A stretch of DNA of 64,000 nucleotides from positions 186,001 through 250,000 of the forward strand of contig JAWKNW010000006.1 in NCBI GenBank assembly GCA_041391505.1. Reading direction: 5' to 3'. The notes beneath the pieces are model-generated. The model did not search any database and was not told where the DNA came from. It saw only the letters and a program-made list of their open reading frames with translations. Each line of letters starts with the position of its first letter. Positions within the stretch are counted from its first letter, which is position 1. Positions 7,843 through 17,501 of this stretch are shown piece after piece. A program made the translations under genes and the position numbers. Source of the DNA: Rhodothermales bacterium (GTDB taxonomy: Bacteria > Bacteroidota > Rhodothermia > Rhodothermales > JAHQVL01).

Positions 7843-7997
7843 GCGCGGCGAATAATCGATCGTAGTCAATGCGGCGCTCGGGAGATGATGCGGTTCGGGA
7901 TCGGCAGATGCGCTGCAAAATACATGCGCGATCCCCCCGCGGCCGAGCGCCTTTTCGACGCGTAGTGCTGTCGCTTTTGGCGTATCGTGCGGCCGGG

Positions 7998-10112
7998 TCA
8001 GCCGGCCTTCGCCGCGGCCTCGCCGTTGGTGAGCCCCGCATGCCGCAACAGGGCGTGGGTGGACGGCTCGCGCCCCCGGAACGCCGTGAACACGGCCATC
8101 GGGTGCCGGCTTCCGCCGAGCGCCAGGATGGTGTCCCGGTAGGTGCGCCCCAGCCGGCGCACGGCCGCGTCGTCGTCCAGGCCGGCTTCCTCGAAGGCGG
8201 CGAAGGCGTCGGCGCTGAGCACCTCGGCCCACTTGTAGCTGTAGTAGCCGGCCGCGTACCCGCCGGCGAAGATGTGCGAGAAACTGCACAGGAAGCGGTC
8301 TTCCTCCAGCGGAGGAAGCACCGCGAGGTCCTTCGCGATGGTTTTGTATACGTCGAACGCGCTCTTGCCCTCGCCGGGATGATAGCGGTGGTGCAGCGTC
8401 ATGTCGGTCGCTCCGAAAAGGAGCTGGCGGAGCATCACGGAGCCCGAGCGGAAGGTGCGCGCGGCGCAGAGTTTTTCGAACAGCGCGTCGGGCAGCGGCG
8501 CGCCGGTCTGGTAATGCGCCGTCATGCCGGTGAGGGTCGGCTTGTGGTAGCACCAGTTCTCCATAAACTGGCTGGCCAGCTCGACCGCGTCCCACTCGAC
8601 GCCGTTGATGCCGGCGACGTCGACGTAGTCCACCGTCGTCAGCATGCCCTGCAGGCCGTGTCCGAACTCGTGGAACAGGGTTTCGACTTCCCGGAAGCTC
8701 ATCAGGGATGGGGTGTCGCCCACCGGCGGGGTGCCGTTGCAGCAGAGGTGCACCACCGGCGTCCGCAGCTTTCCGTCGATCCACCGGCGATCGAGGCAGT
8801 TGTCCATCCACGCGCCGCCGCGTTTGTTTTCCGGGCGCGAGTAGGGGTCGAGGAAAAACGAGGCGACGACCTGGCCGGCTTCGTTCAGGACGTCGTAAAA
8901 CCGCACGTCCTTGTGCCAGCGGTTCGGCTGGTTCGCCACTTCCCGCACGGTGATGCCGAACAGGCGTTCGCAGACGCCGAAGAGGCCCTCCAGCACGCGT
9001 TCGAGGGGGAAATAGGGTCTCAGCTCTTCGTCGGTGAACTGAAAGCGCTGCTCCTGCAGCCGTTCGCTCCAGAACGCGAGGTCCCAGTGCGCCACCGGCT
9101 CCGTCTGACCGTTGGCTTTCGCGAGATCCCGCAACTCGTCCAGATCCTTTCGCGCATGGCGCAGGGAGGCGCCCTTCAGCTCGTCGAGCATCGTGAAGAC
9201 GGCGTCGACGTCCGGGGCCATCTTGGCGTCGAGGCTGAGTTCGGCATAGGTGTCGAACCCGAGCAGGCGCGCCTTTTCCTGGCGGAGCGTGAGGATGCGC
9301 TCGATGATGCCGCGGTTGTCCAGCGGGCCGTCGGACGCGCGGGTGATGTAGGCGAGGTAGACCGTTTTCCGCTGATCCCGCCGGCGGCTGTGCTGCATGA
9401 ACGGACCGAAGCTGGGGAAATCCAGCGTGATGCGCCACGGGCCCTTTTGGGCATCGGGCTGGATGCCCTCGTCGGGCCGGGCCTGGGCGTAGGAGGCGGC
9501 GGCGAGGTGCTTGAGGCTGGCCGGCCAGCCGTCGGTGTCGGCCGCGTCGGTGACGATCAGTTCAAACGCCTTGGTGGCGTCGAGCACGTGGTTGGAGAAG
9601 TCGGTCGTGAGCTTCGACAGCTCCTGCTCGATGGCCGTGAAGCGGGCCTTTGCGTCGCCTTCGAGGGCGACGCCGGCGTGGCGGGCCGACCGCAGGCGGA
9701 GTTCGACGACCCGCCGCTGTCCCTCGTCGAGCTTCGCCCATTCGGGGCCGGATTGCAGCGCCGCGAGGCCTTCGTAGATCGGCGCGCTCTGCCGCATCCG
9801 CAGCGAGAGGGAGACGACCGCCGGCTGGACCTCCTCGTGCGCGGCGCGCAGTTCGGTCGAATTCATCACGTTGAGCAGGTGATGGATGGGCCCCCAGGCG
9901 TATTCGAAGGGCATTTCCAGCCGCTCCAGGGGAAGAATCAGGCCTTCCCAGGTCGGCTTATACGCATGTTCGAGCGCATCCAGCTCCTTTTCGAGCCGGT
10001 CGATGAGGCTGGTGATGGCCGGCACGACGTGCTCCGGCTTGATGGATTCGAAGGCGGGAAGCCCTTCGAACTGGAGAAGCGGGTTGGTGGCGGCGTCGGC
10101 TTGCGTGGCCAT
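7998..10112 (-). CDS. M3-family oligopeptidase (oligopeptidase A / PrlC type)
   Basis: This cytoplasmic zinc metallopeptidase of 704 residues degrades oligopeptides, including cleaved signal peptides. The zinc site HEFGH is at residues 481-485, with the third ligand Glu in DAVELASQF at about 511. The C-terminal region FCSFSHIFAGGYAAGYYSYKWAEVLSAD is the characteristic substrate-binding segment of the M3A family. The N-terminus (NPLL...F..I.PEHVVPAI) is the usual OpdA start, and no signal peptide is present. It is encoded between CutC and the hypothetical protein, all on the minus strand; the 76-bp gap to cutC shows no terminator. Confidence 0.93.
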   Translation of the reverse strand: MATQADAATNPLLQFEGLPAFESIKPEHVVPAITSLIDRLEKELDALEHAYKPTWEGLILPLERLEMPFEYAWGPIHHLLNVMNSTELRAAHEEVQPAVVSLSLRMRQSAPIYEGLAALQSGPEWAKLDEGQRRVVELRLRSARHAGVALEGDAKARFTAIEQELSKLTTDFSNHVLDATKAFELIVTDAADTDGWPASLKHLAAASYAQARPDEGIQPDAQKGPWRITLDFPSFGPFMQHSRRRDQRKTVYLAYITRASDGPLDNRGIIERILTLRQEKARLLGFDTYAELSLDAKMAPDVDAVFTMLDELKGASLRHARKDLDELRDLAKANGQTEPVAHWDLAFWSERLQEQRFQFTDEELRPYFPLERVLEGLFGVCERLFGITVREVANQPNRWHKDVRFYDVLNEAGQVVASFFLDPYSRPENKRGGAWMDNCLDRRWIDGKLRTPVVHLCCNGTPPVGDTPSLMSFREVETLFHEFGHGLQGMLTTVDYVDVAGINGVEWDAVELASQFMENWCYHKPTLTGMTAHYQTGAPLPDALFEKLCAARTFRSGSVMLRQLLFGATDMTLHHRYHPGEGKSAFDVYKTIAKDLAVLPPLEEDRFLCSFSHIFAGGYAAGYYSYKWAEVLSADAFAAFEEAGLDDDAAVRRLGRTYRDTILALGGSRHPMAVFTAFRGREPSTHALLRHAGLTNGEAAAKAG

Positions 10113-10188
10113 AGGAACGGTTGCGTTTCGAAGTGAATGAAGTGGACCCGTCGAGAGGCAAACTTATAGCCGAAAACGCCGTGTTGTT

Positions 10189-10944
10189 TCAGCGATCCGC
10201 GAGATTGGCCGGCCCGAGCGCCCGCCGCACCTTCCGGATCTCGTCGGCGCTGGATCCAGCGGCCGGCGGCACGCGAAAGGCAGCCAGCCCGAAGGGGATG
10301 GGTTCGCTCGCGCCGCCCGGCGCGCGGAACGTGCCGTGCACCTGCGTGCATCCGGTTTCGTCGACGAGCCGGCGCACGTTGGCGGCGTTAATCCCCGCCC
10401 CGGCCAGAACTTCGATGCGGGTGGCCGCGCGTTCGACGAGGCCGGCGAGCGCGGGGATGCCGGCGATGGCCGAGTCTGCCCCGCCGGACGTGAGCACGCG
10501 GCGCACGCCGAGGTCGACGAGCGTATCCAGGGCGGCGTCGAGCGACGGCGTGATGTCGAAGGCCCGGTGGAAGACGACGTCCCGCTCGCCCGCTAATGCT
10601 GTTATTGCAAGAGTTAAATCGCGGTCGACGGCGCCTGAGGGGGAGAGGAAGCCGACCGCCAGGCCGGCGACGCCGGCGGCCAGCAGCGCCTCGGCATCGC
10701 GCCGGATGACGCGGGCCTCGGCCGGACTGTATACGAAATCGCCGGCGCGCGGCCGCACCATCGCGACCACCGGAAGCGGCGTCGCGGCCAGCACTTCGGC
10801 GACGAGACCCGGCGGCGGGGTCAGGCCGCCCAGCTCGAGCGCGGCGTTCAACTCCAGCCGATCCGCACCGGCCTCGTGCGCCGCCACGGCGCTCTCCACG
10901 CTGTCGACACAGACTTCGATGATAACAGGGGCGTTTCGGGGCAT
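10189..10944 (-). CDS. cutC: CutC family protein
   Basis: This 251-residue TIM-barrel protein has the CutC signatures IEVCVDS at the start, GADRLELNAAL.LGGLTP, MVRPRAGDFVYS, VDRDLTL, VVFHRAFD and RVLTSGG. It was originally described as a copper homeostasis factor; later work questions a direct copper role, so the physiological function is open. Length is typical for bacterial CutC. A four-unit heptamer array lies about 50 bp upstream, in the divergent intergenic region shared with the amidohydrolase gene. Confidence 0.9.
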   Translation of the reverse strand: MPRNAPVIIEVCVDSVESAVAAHEAGADRLELNAALELGGLTPPPGLVAEVLAATPLPVVAMVRPRAGDFVYSPAEARVIRRDAEALLAAGVAGLAVGFLSPSGAVDRDLTLAITALAGERDVVFHRAFDITPSLDAALDTLVDLGVRRVLTSGGADSAIAGIPALAGLVERAATRIEVLAGAGINAANVRRLVDETGCTQVHGTFRAPGGASEPIPFGLAAFRVPPAAGSSADEIRKVRRALGPANLADR

Positions 10945-10992
10945 GGTTGGGACTGAAGAGTGTGAAGCGGTGCGTACGTGCAGGGGTCCTGG

Positions 10993-11020
10993 GATGCGGG
11001 ATACAAGATGCAGGATGTTT
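10993..11020. repeat. Four-unit heptamer array, GATGCRG family
   Basis: Units GATGCGG, GATACAA, GATGCAG and GATGTTT are in 7-bp phase between the divergent cutC and amidohydrolase genes. It belongs to the same family as the 15-unit array at 2506-2610. It lies 73 bp ahead of the amidohydrolase ATG. Confidence 0.7.
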
Positions 11021-11093
11021 ACCGAATAGAACGTAGTTTGATCGGGCTTGCGTAGATTACGGCGTTACAGCCAAGCAATCTATCCCGCTCATC

Positions 11094-14000
11094 ATGAACC
11101 GCACGACCCCAATCGCCCGCCTCCTCGGCTTGCTGACGCTCTCGATCGTTCTGGCGATGCCCGCCGGAGCCCAGGACACGCCGGCGGACACCTCAAAAAA
11201 AGCCAAAAAGGAGCTGCCGCTCGAAGCGGCGCGAACGATCGCCTTCTCCACCGACGAAGGGACCTGGATGTCGGTCGATGTGAGTCCGGACGGCCAGACG
11301 ATCCTGTTCGATCTGCTCGGCGATCTCTACACGATCCCCATCGCCGGCGGCAAGGCGACCCCCGTCACGCAGGGCATGGCCTTCGACGGGCAGCCGCGCT
11401 ACAGTCCGGACGGCAACCGGATCCTGTTTACATCGGATCGCAGCGGAGGGGACAACCTCTGGTACATCGACCTCGCGACGAAGGATACGGTCCAGATCAC
11501 GAAGGGGAATGGCTCGATCTATCTGTCGCCCGACTGGACGCCGGACGGCGCCTATGTCGTGGCCTCGCGCGGCGAGAGCCGGCTCGGCGTGGTCAAGCTC
11601 TGGATGGGACATATCGACGGGGGGACGGGGAAGATCCTGATCGATAAGCCGGAAACGCTCAAGACGGTCGGGGCCGCCGTCACGCCGGATGGACGCTACA
11701 TCTGGTACGCCTCGCGCACGGGCAACTGGCAATACAACGCCGCCTTCCCCCAGTATCAACTGGGCGTGTACGACCGGGAGACGGGCAAGACGTTCGCCCG
11801 CACCTCGCGGTATGGCTCTGCCATCCGCCCGACGCTGTCGCCGGACGGAAAATGGCTGGTGTACGGCACGCGCCATGAGGACCAGACCGGATTGCGTCTC
11901 CGCGAACTCGCGACGGGTGAGGAGCGCTGGCTCGCGTATCCCGTCCAGCGGGACGACCAGGAATCTATCGGCGACCGCGACGCGCTGCCCGGAATGGCGT
12001 TTACGCCGGATTCGCGCGAACTGGTCGCTTCGTATGGCGGCAAGCTGTGGCGGATCCCGGTGGCCGGCGGCCGGCCGATTGCCGTGCCGTTCGAGGTCGA
12101 TGTCGCCGCCGGCGTCGGCCCACGGCTGGCGTTCGATTACCGGATCGTCGACGAGCCGACCTTCACGGTGCGCCAGATCCAGAACGCAGCGCCCTCGCCC
12201 GACGGCGCGCGGCTCGCATTCGGCGCGCTCGACCGGCTGTATGTGGCAGCGTATCCCGGCGGGACGCCGGCTCGCCTCACGAACGCGGCCTTTATCGAAG
12301 CGCAGCCCGCGTGGTCGCCGGACGGCCGCTGGATCGCCTATGTGTCGTGGGAGGGCATGGGAGGCCATGTGTACAAGATGCGCGCGGACGGGCAGGGGCA
12401 GCCGGTGAAGCTGACGCGCGTGCCGGCGGTCTATCAGGAGCCGGCGTGGTCGCCCGATGGCAAACGGATCGTCGTGGTGAGCGGCCCGGCCCACGCGTAT
12501 GTCGAGTCGAACGATCCGGTAACGCCGCAGGCATCCACCGACCTGGCGTGGGTGCCGGCGGAGGGCGGCGACGTCACGTTTATCGCGCCGGCGGACGGGC
12601 GCAGCCACCCGCACTTCGTCTCCGGGTCGGATCGCATCTACCTCCACCACGACGCGCGGGGCCTCGTTTCGATCCGGTGGGACGGGACCGACGAAAAAGC
12701 GCACGTCAAGGTGACCGGCAACACGCGACCGGGCGCCAAGGAGCCCAACGCGGCTTCGATGACCCTGATGGCTCCCGCCGGCGATCGCGCCCTGGCGCAG
12801 GTCAACAACGACCTCTACGTCGTCACCGTCCCGATGCTGGGCGGCGAGACGCCGGCTATCTCCGTCGCCTCGCCGGAAAGCGCGTTGTTTCCGGTGCGCA
12901 AGCTGACGGATATCGGCGGCCAGTTCCCGGTCTGGAGCGCCGATGGCCGCGCGGTGCACTGGTCCATCGGCAACGCGCACGTCGTGTACGATCTCGACCG
13001 CGCGAAGGCCGTGGAGGACAGCCTGGCGGCGGCCAAAAAGGCGGGTCTGCCCGCAGATACCTCGGCGACGGCCATCAAGGCGTACAAGCCGGCGGAGGCG
13101 CGGGTACTCATCCAGGCGCCGCGTGATATCCCGCAGGGCGTCGCGCTCCTTCGCGGCGCGCGTGTCGTGACCATGCGCGGCGATGAGGTCATCGAAAACG
13201 GCGAGGTCCTCATCCGCAACAACCGCATCGCCGGCGTGGGGCCCGCCGGAAGCCAGCAGGCGCCGGCCGATGCGCGGGTGATCGATCTGGCCGGCAAAAC
13301 GATCGTGCCCGGTTTCGTCGACACCCACGCGCACATGTGGCCCACCTGGGGGATCCATAAACCCGAGGTGTGGATGTACCTGGCCAACCTCGCCTACGGC
13401 GTGACCACGACCCGCGACCCGCAGACGTCGAGCACCGACGTGCTGACCTACGGCGATCTCGTGACCGCCAACACGATCCTGGGGCCTCGCATCTATTCCA
13501 CGGGCCCGGGCGTGTTCGGCGATTATGTGGAGGATCCGATTCGGGACCTCGATCATGCCCGCAGCGTGCTCAAGCGCTACAGCGACTACTACGACACGAA
13601 GACGATCAAGATGTACATGGCCGGCAACCGCCAGCAGCGGCAATGGCTCGTCATGGCGGCGAAGGAGCAGGGTCTGATGCCCACGACCGAGGGTGGCCTG
13701 ATGCTCAAGTACAACCTGACGATGATGATCGACGGCTACCCGGGCCAGGAGCACTCGTTTCCGATCTATCCGATCTACAAGGATGTCGTTCAGTTGACGG
13801 CGCAGACCGGGATCACGTATACGCCCACGCTGCTGGTGACGTACGGCGGACCGTTTGGCGAAAACTACTATTACGCCCTCGAACACCCGCATGACGATGC
13901 CAAGCTACGCCGGTTCACGCCCCATGAGGTGATCGATGCCTCCACGCGCCGGCGGAACGCCGGCTGGTTCATGGCGGAAGAATTCGCCTTCCCCGAACAC

Positions 14001-14399
14001 GCCGCCGGGGCGAAGGCGATCGTGGAAGCGGGGGGCCGCGTCGGGATCGGGAGCCACGGCCAGTTGCAAGGGCTGGGATACCACTGGGAGCTGTGGTCGG
14101 TGCAGTCCGGCGGCATGCGCGAGCACGACGCGCTGCGGGTCGCCACCCTCTACGGGGCCGAGGCGATCGGGCTGGGGAAAGACCTGGGGTCGATCGAGGC
14201 CGGCAAGCTGGCCGATCTGGTCGTGCTCGACGCCAACCCGCTCGACGACATCCGGAATTCCAACACCGTCCGGATGGTGATGAAAAACGGCCGGCTCTAC
14301 GACGGCGATACGCTCGACGAGGTCTGGCCGAATGCCCACACCCAGCCCGCTCCGTTCCAGGACGACCCGCCGGCCGGCCTCGAAGCGGGCAGCAGGTGA
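11094..14399 (+). CDS. Secreted TolB-type propeller fused to amidohydrolase
   Basis: This 1101-residue protein begins with a signal peptide (MNRTTPIARLLGLLTLSIVLAMPAGAQ). Residues about 45-620 hold repeated TolB/PD40 beta-propeller blades (YSPDGNRILFTSDRSG, WSPDGRWIAYVSWEG, WSPDGKRIVVVSG and others). From about residue 690 a metal-dependent amidohydrolase domain follows: EVLIRNNRIAGVG, the metal motif VDTHAHMW, and a C-terminal GLGKDLGSIEAGKLADLVVLD. The propeller probably positions or recognises a substrate for periplasmic hydrolysis. Similar fusions are common in Bacteroidota and Acidobacteria; their substrates are mostly unknown, with dipeptide-like imidopeptides a possibility. Its stop codon abuts a heptamer array shared with the convergent gene. 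Confidence 0.88.
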   Translation: MNRTTPIARLLGLLTLSIVLAMPAGAQDTPADTSKKAKKELPLEAARTIAFSTDEGTWMSVDVSPDGQTILFDLLGDLYTIPIAGGKATPVTQGMAFDGQPRYSPDGNRILFTSDRSGGDNLWYIDLATKDTVQITKGNGSIYLSPDWTPDGAYVVASRGESRLGVVKLWMGHIDGGTGKILIDKPETLKTVGAAVTPDGRYIWYASRTGNWQYNAAFPQYQLGVYDRETGKTFARTSRYGSAIRPTLSPDGKWLVYGTRHEDQTGLRLRELATGEERWLAYPVQRDDQESIGDRDALPGMAFTPDSRELVASYGGKLWRIPVAGGRPIAVPFEVDVAAGVGPRLAFDYRIVDEPTFTVRQIQNAAPSPDGARLAFGALDRLYVAAYPGGTPARLTNAAFIEAQPAWSPDGRWIAYVSWEGMGGHVYKMRADGQGQPVKLTRVPAVYQEPAWSPDGKRIVVVSGPAHAYVESNDPVTPQASTDLAWVPAEGGDVTFIAPADGRSHPHFVSGSDRIYLHHDARGLVSIRWDGTDEKAHVKVTGNTRPGAKEPNAASMTLMAPAGDRALAQVNNDLYVVTVPMLGGETPAISVASPESALFPVRKLTDIGGQFPVWSADGRAVHWSIGNAHVVYDLDRAKAVEDSLAAAKKAGLPADTSATAIKAYKPAEARVLIQAPRDIPQGVALLRGARVVTMRGDEVIENGEVLIRNNRIAGVGPAGSQQAPADARVIDLAGKTIVPGFVDTHAHMWPTWGIHKPEVWMYLANLAYGVTTTRDPQTSSTDVLTYGDLVTANTILGPRIYSTGPGVFGDYVEDPIRDLDHARSVLKRYSDYYDTKTIKMYMAGNRQQRQWLVMAAKEQGLMPTTEGGLMLKYNLTMMIDGYPGQEHSFPIYPIYKDVVQLTAQTGITYTPTLLVTYGGPFGENYYYALEHPHDDAKLRRFTPHEVIDASTRRRNAGWFMAEEFAFPEHAAGAKAIVEAGGRVGIGSHGQLQGLGYHWELWSVQSGGMREHDALRVATLYGAEAIGLGKDLGSIEAGKLADLVVLDANPLDDIRNSNTVRMVMKNGRLYDGDTLDEVWPNAHTQPAPFQDDPPAGLEAGSR

Positions 14400-14401
14400 G
14401 G

Positions 14402-14513
14402 CGGTTTGAGGTTCGAGGTTCAAGGTTCGAGGTTTAAGGAGTGTGTAGCCCTTGAACCTTGAACCTCACCCCTTAAACCTTAAACCTCACCCCTTGAACC
14501 CCTTACCCCTTAC
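14402..14513. repeat. Two-armed heptamer array between convergent genes, AGGTTCR/CTTGAAC family
   Basis: The left arm (14402-14436) has five units of AGGTTCG/AGGTTCA/AGGTTTA type. After a 14-bp spacer the right arm (14451-14513) has nine units: CTTGAAC, CTTAAAC, CTCACCC and CCCTTAC. The right arm contains a 21-bp higher-order period of two CTTRAAC units followed by CTCACCC, repeated twice. The arms are largely reverse complements and can form a long hairpin, so the element may serve as a bidirectional terminator. The right arm runs into the transglutaminase gene and provides its last residues and TAA (14503-14505). Confidence 0.9.
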
Positions 14514-16566
14514 CGTTGCGCTTTCGCGCGCGGCGCGCGGCGTACACGAGGGTTCCGGCGAGCAGGCCGGCGCCGGCGAGCAGCCCGAACACCCAGGCCC
14601 AGGTGCCGTCCGGTAGATGGCCCCCGCGTGTGAGTTCGTACCCCAGGTTTTCCTCGACGCGCTCCACGTTGCGCAGGTAGCCGGCGACGCCGTCGGCCGG
14701 CACGGCGTCGGTTTTGGTCTGGAGGGTATGGGTGATCGTGACCACGTTGTCGCGGTAGCCGATGCGGTGCGTGTACCGGAACGCCGGGTCGTCGACGACG
14801 GCCTCGTCCGGCTCGATGGGCCAGGGTTCGGGCAGCAGGACGCGGGTTGTTTGCGAGGTGAACACGGGATGCGAGATCCCGAACGGCATGGTGCGGATGC
14901 GCGACGCCGGTTTTTCGAGCAACGCGCTGAACTCGAGCGGATAGAAGAAGGCCGAGCGGTGGCCAAGCCCCTCTTCGTCGGTCCACAGCGAGTCGATGGT
15001 ATAGCGTTCGGTGAGCCGGACGATGTTCGTGGTCTCGTCATCTTCCAACTGCATCTCGCCGGCGCTGCGGATGTGCGGGTAGAGATCGGCGTAATAATTC
15101 AGGTAGTCGCGTTCGAGCTCCTGGCGGCTCTGCTCGGCGAACAGGTTGCGCATGTAGTCGGCGCTTTCGCCGCGGAAGGTCGACCGGATCGTGTACATTG
15201 CCGGCCGATCCAGTCCCTGGCGCAGGTCGAACTCTTCGCTGATATCGTCGAGCGGCTCCTCGGAGACGGGCGGGTTCATCCGGGTCAGGGCGGTCGCGCC
15301 GGGCTCGAGGACGAGCACCTGGTCGTAATCCGGCTGAAAAACCGCGTCGGCGGTGCCTCGCTGGAGGGTGCTGGTGGGGTCGTACCAGAACGTGGTGTCG
15401 TTGAGCGTGGCGCGTACGATGGCGTGGTCGAACAGGCCGGCCGCCGGTAGCCATCCATCCATTTCTTTTGCGTCGATGGTGTTCACGAGCACCGGATGGG
15501 CCTCGATGCCCAGTTCGCGGAGCATGGCGACGAGGAGGAGCGACTTGTCCTTGCAGTCCCCGAAACGTTTCTGGATCACCTCGGCCGGCGAGCGGGGCTC
15601 ATGGGAGTTGACGCCGATCTCGATACCCATGTAGCGGATCTCGTCCTGCGCGAACCGCAGCGCCGCGGCCATGCGTTCCTTCGGCGACGGGTAGCGGTCG
15701 CGGATGCGATCCACCTCCCGGCGCAGCGCCTCAGAGGGTTTATCCACCCGGTCGAAAAGCGATAAGCCCCAGCTGGCTACGGCTTCCCAGCTCTCCCATT
15801 CGCTGAGCTGGATCCACGGATACGGGTTGTACCAGTACGGTAACTGGTCGTCGACGACCAGCGCCGGCACGTCCGTCATGCGCCAGCGGTATTCTTTCGA
15901 TCCTCCGTTCAACGTGATCTGGGGTTCGACCTGCGCGCCGAGGCTGCGGATGTGCAGCGGCCTGTCGGCCGGCCAGAGCAGGCGGTATGTGACCTCCTTG
16001 ACGGGAATCCCGAATTGGGTCGTGAATCCGCTCGAGTACATCCCCTCGAAGATGGGGTTGTCACCGCTCGTGGTGTAGGCGTACTCCACGATGTCGCCGG
16101 CCTGGACGTCTTCCAGAATGATGGAGGCCGTCAACGTGCCGTCGAAGATCAGGTATTCGAGCTCGGTCTCGCGCTGCAGGATGCTCACACTCTTCGGATC
16201 GAGCCGGTCGATCGTCTGTCCGTTCCGCCGGATGCGGACGAAATGCAGCGTCAACGCCTGGTACGTCGGGTCAAACTCGATCGCGATCTGCGATCCGTTC
16301 TGGATGCCCTGCGTGTTGACGATGGCATACGCCGTGTGCTCGAAGACATCGAGCTGCCGGCCCTCGACGCGGTCCTGCTCGTCGAGACGGAGGTAATACA
16401 GACCGTCGCTGATTTCGTTGACGGGGATCGGATCGGGATCCGGCAGCGGGGCGATATCTACCCACGCCGGCACGTCGGCGATGCGGTAGGGCGGCGACTG
16501 CGCCGAGGCGGTCGCGGCCAGAAGGAGGAGAAGAAAATACGGAAGCGTCCGTCGTACGATGCGCAT
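14503..16566 (-). CDS. DUF3857 / transglutaminase-like exported protein with C-terminal membrane anchor
   Basis: This 687-residue protein has a signal peptide ending near ASAQ (residues 1-23), an N-terminal DUF3857 beta domain (about 60-250), and a transglutaminase-like core with Cys in KRFGDCKDKS, His in LFDHAIV and Asp in WYDPTS, so the catalytic triad is intact. A second beta region follows, and the tail has LPDGT, one hydrophobic helix and a basic RRARKRNGKG end. The arrangement is that of exported DUF3857 proteins of Bacteroidota. It probably acts as a periplasmic peptidase or amide-transferring enzyme; no substrate is known. The final codons and stop lie inside a heptamer array. Confidence 0.85.
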   Translation of the reverse strand: MRIVRRTLPYFLLLLLAATASAQSPPYRIADVPAWVDIAPLPDPDPIPVNEISDGLYYLRLDEQDRVEGRQLDVFEHTAYAIVNTQGIQNGSQIAIEFDPTYQALTLHFVRIRRNGQTIDRLDPKSVSILQRETELEYLIFDGTLTASIILEDVQAGDIVEYAYTTSGDNPIFEGMYSSGFTTQFGIPVKEVTYRLLWPADRPLHIRSLGAQVEPQITLNGGSKEYRWRMTDVPALVVDDQLPYWYNPYPWIQLSEWESWEAVASWGLSLFDRVDKPSEALRREVDRIRDRYPSPKERMAAALRFAQDEIRYMGIEIGVNSHEPRSPAEVIQKRFGDCKDKSLLLVAMLRELGIEAHPVLVNTIDAKEMDGWLPAAGLFDHAIVRATLNDTTFWYDPTSTLQRGTADAVFQPDYDQVLVLEPGATALTRMNPPVSEEPLDDISEEFDLRQGLDRPAMYTIRSTFRGESADYMRNLFAEQSRQELERDYLNYYADLYPHIRSAGEMQLEDDETTNIVRLTERYTIDSLWTDEEGLGHRSAFFYPLEFSALLEKPASRIRTMPFGISHPVFTSQTTRVLLPEPWPIEPDEAVVDDPAFRYTHRIGYRDNVVTITHTLQTKTDAVPADGVAGYLRNVERVEENLGYELTRGGHLPDGTWAWVFGLLAGAGLLAGTLVYAARRARKRNGKG

Positions 16567-16668
16567 GCAAATACGTTGGCGTGAAAGGGTCGCGGCGGAA
16601 AGGCGGCGTGGAATATACGTACAGTCGCAACACCCGCCGATGCCGCAGGAAAGCGCCTGGTGTGCGAG

Positions 16669-17403
16669 TCATTCCCTGCCAGCGGCCCATCGAACACTGT
16701 TCGTCAGCAGCTGGCGAAACGCCGGCAGCTCGTGCGCCGCGCCGTCGTGCCCCAGCGTGAGCCCCACGATGCGCGCGGTGGGGTGGCGCACGGTCCACAG
16801 GACGGGGAAATCGGTGCCGGAGGCGGCTTCGTGCCCCGTGGCGAGCACGTCGATGCCCGGACCGTCGGCGGCGACGGCGAAGCGGTACAGTTCGTCGTCG
16901 AGCGAAAACGTGGCCGGCACGCCGAGCGTGATCGGGTGTGTCGTGTTCTGGATGGTGACCGTGAAGGCGCCGTAGGGACCGTGGCTCGATGCGCCGCCGC
17001 CGACGAGGTCGCGGTTGTAGGCCGGCCAGTCTTTCCAGTTGATCCAGACGGCCGGGTGGTAGAGGACGAGCCCCTTGCCCGCCGCGGCGAAGGCCTCGAT
17101 CGCCGCGCGCGTCGCGCCGTCGTCGACCGGCTGGTTCGTGGAAAGGACGAGGACATCCAGGGTGTCGACGGCCGTCGGGATGGCGGACGGGTCGCTGGTG
17201 TAGACGATGTCGATGCCTGCTTTCCGAAGGGTGGCGATGTCTTCCTGGTTGAACCAGCGGTCGAAGTCGTGCGAGGACCCGCCGCCGACGAGGAGGGCGC
17301 GGATGGCGGACGTGCCGGATTCCGCCGGCGGCGCCGCGTCGGGTTGGGCGCAGCCGACGGCGAGGGCGAGCAGGAGGACGAAAGTGATGCGAGGACGGGT
17401 CAT
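16669..17403 (-). CDS. ThuA-domain lipoprotein
   Basis: The predicted product has 244 residues when started at ATG 17403, chosen because it gives a clean lipoprotein signal MTRPRITFVLLLALAVGC with the lipobox Cys at 18; an upstream ATG would add 16 residues. The remainder is a ThuA-like (PF06283) class-I glutamine-amidotransferase-like fold: LLVGGGSSHDFDRWFNQED, VLVLSTNQPVDD, GKGLVLYHPAVW and SSHGPYGAFTVTIQNTTHPI. Family members are linked to trehalose/sugar uptake or glycoside metabolism, but their biochemistry is poorly defined. It lies 97 bp downstream of the next minus-strand gene region, without a clear operon partner. Confidence 0.85.
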   Translation of the reverse strand: MTRPRITFVLLLALAVGCAQPDAAPPAESGTSAIRALLVGGGSSHDFDRWFNQEDIATLRKAGIDIVYTSDPSAIPTAVDTLDVLVLSTNQPVDDGATRAAIEAFAAAGKGLVLYHPAVWINWKDWPAYNRDLVGGGASSHGPYGAFTVTIQNTTHPITLGVPATFSLDDELYRFAVAADGPGIDVLATGHEAASGTDFPVLWTVRHPTARIVGLTLGHDGAAHELPAFRQLLTNSVRWAAGRE

Positions 17404-17501
17404 GGGCGGGATGGATTGCGTGAGCCGGGAACGACGCGGCAAGATACGCACTCCGCGTCAAACGGTGCACGGTGTAACGCGGGGCCGCCTCACGCATCCA
17501 T

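Noticed and set aside
7330..9438. 702-residue minus-strand open frame
   Set aside because: Most of it is the off-frame shadow of the M3 oligopeptidase gene; only the part from ATG 7842 has protein-like character.
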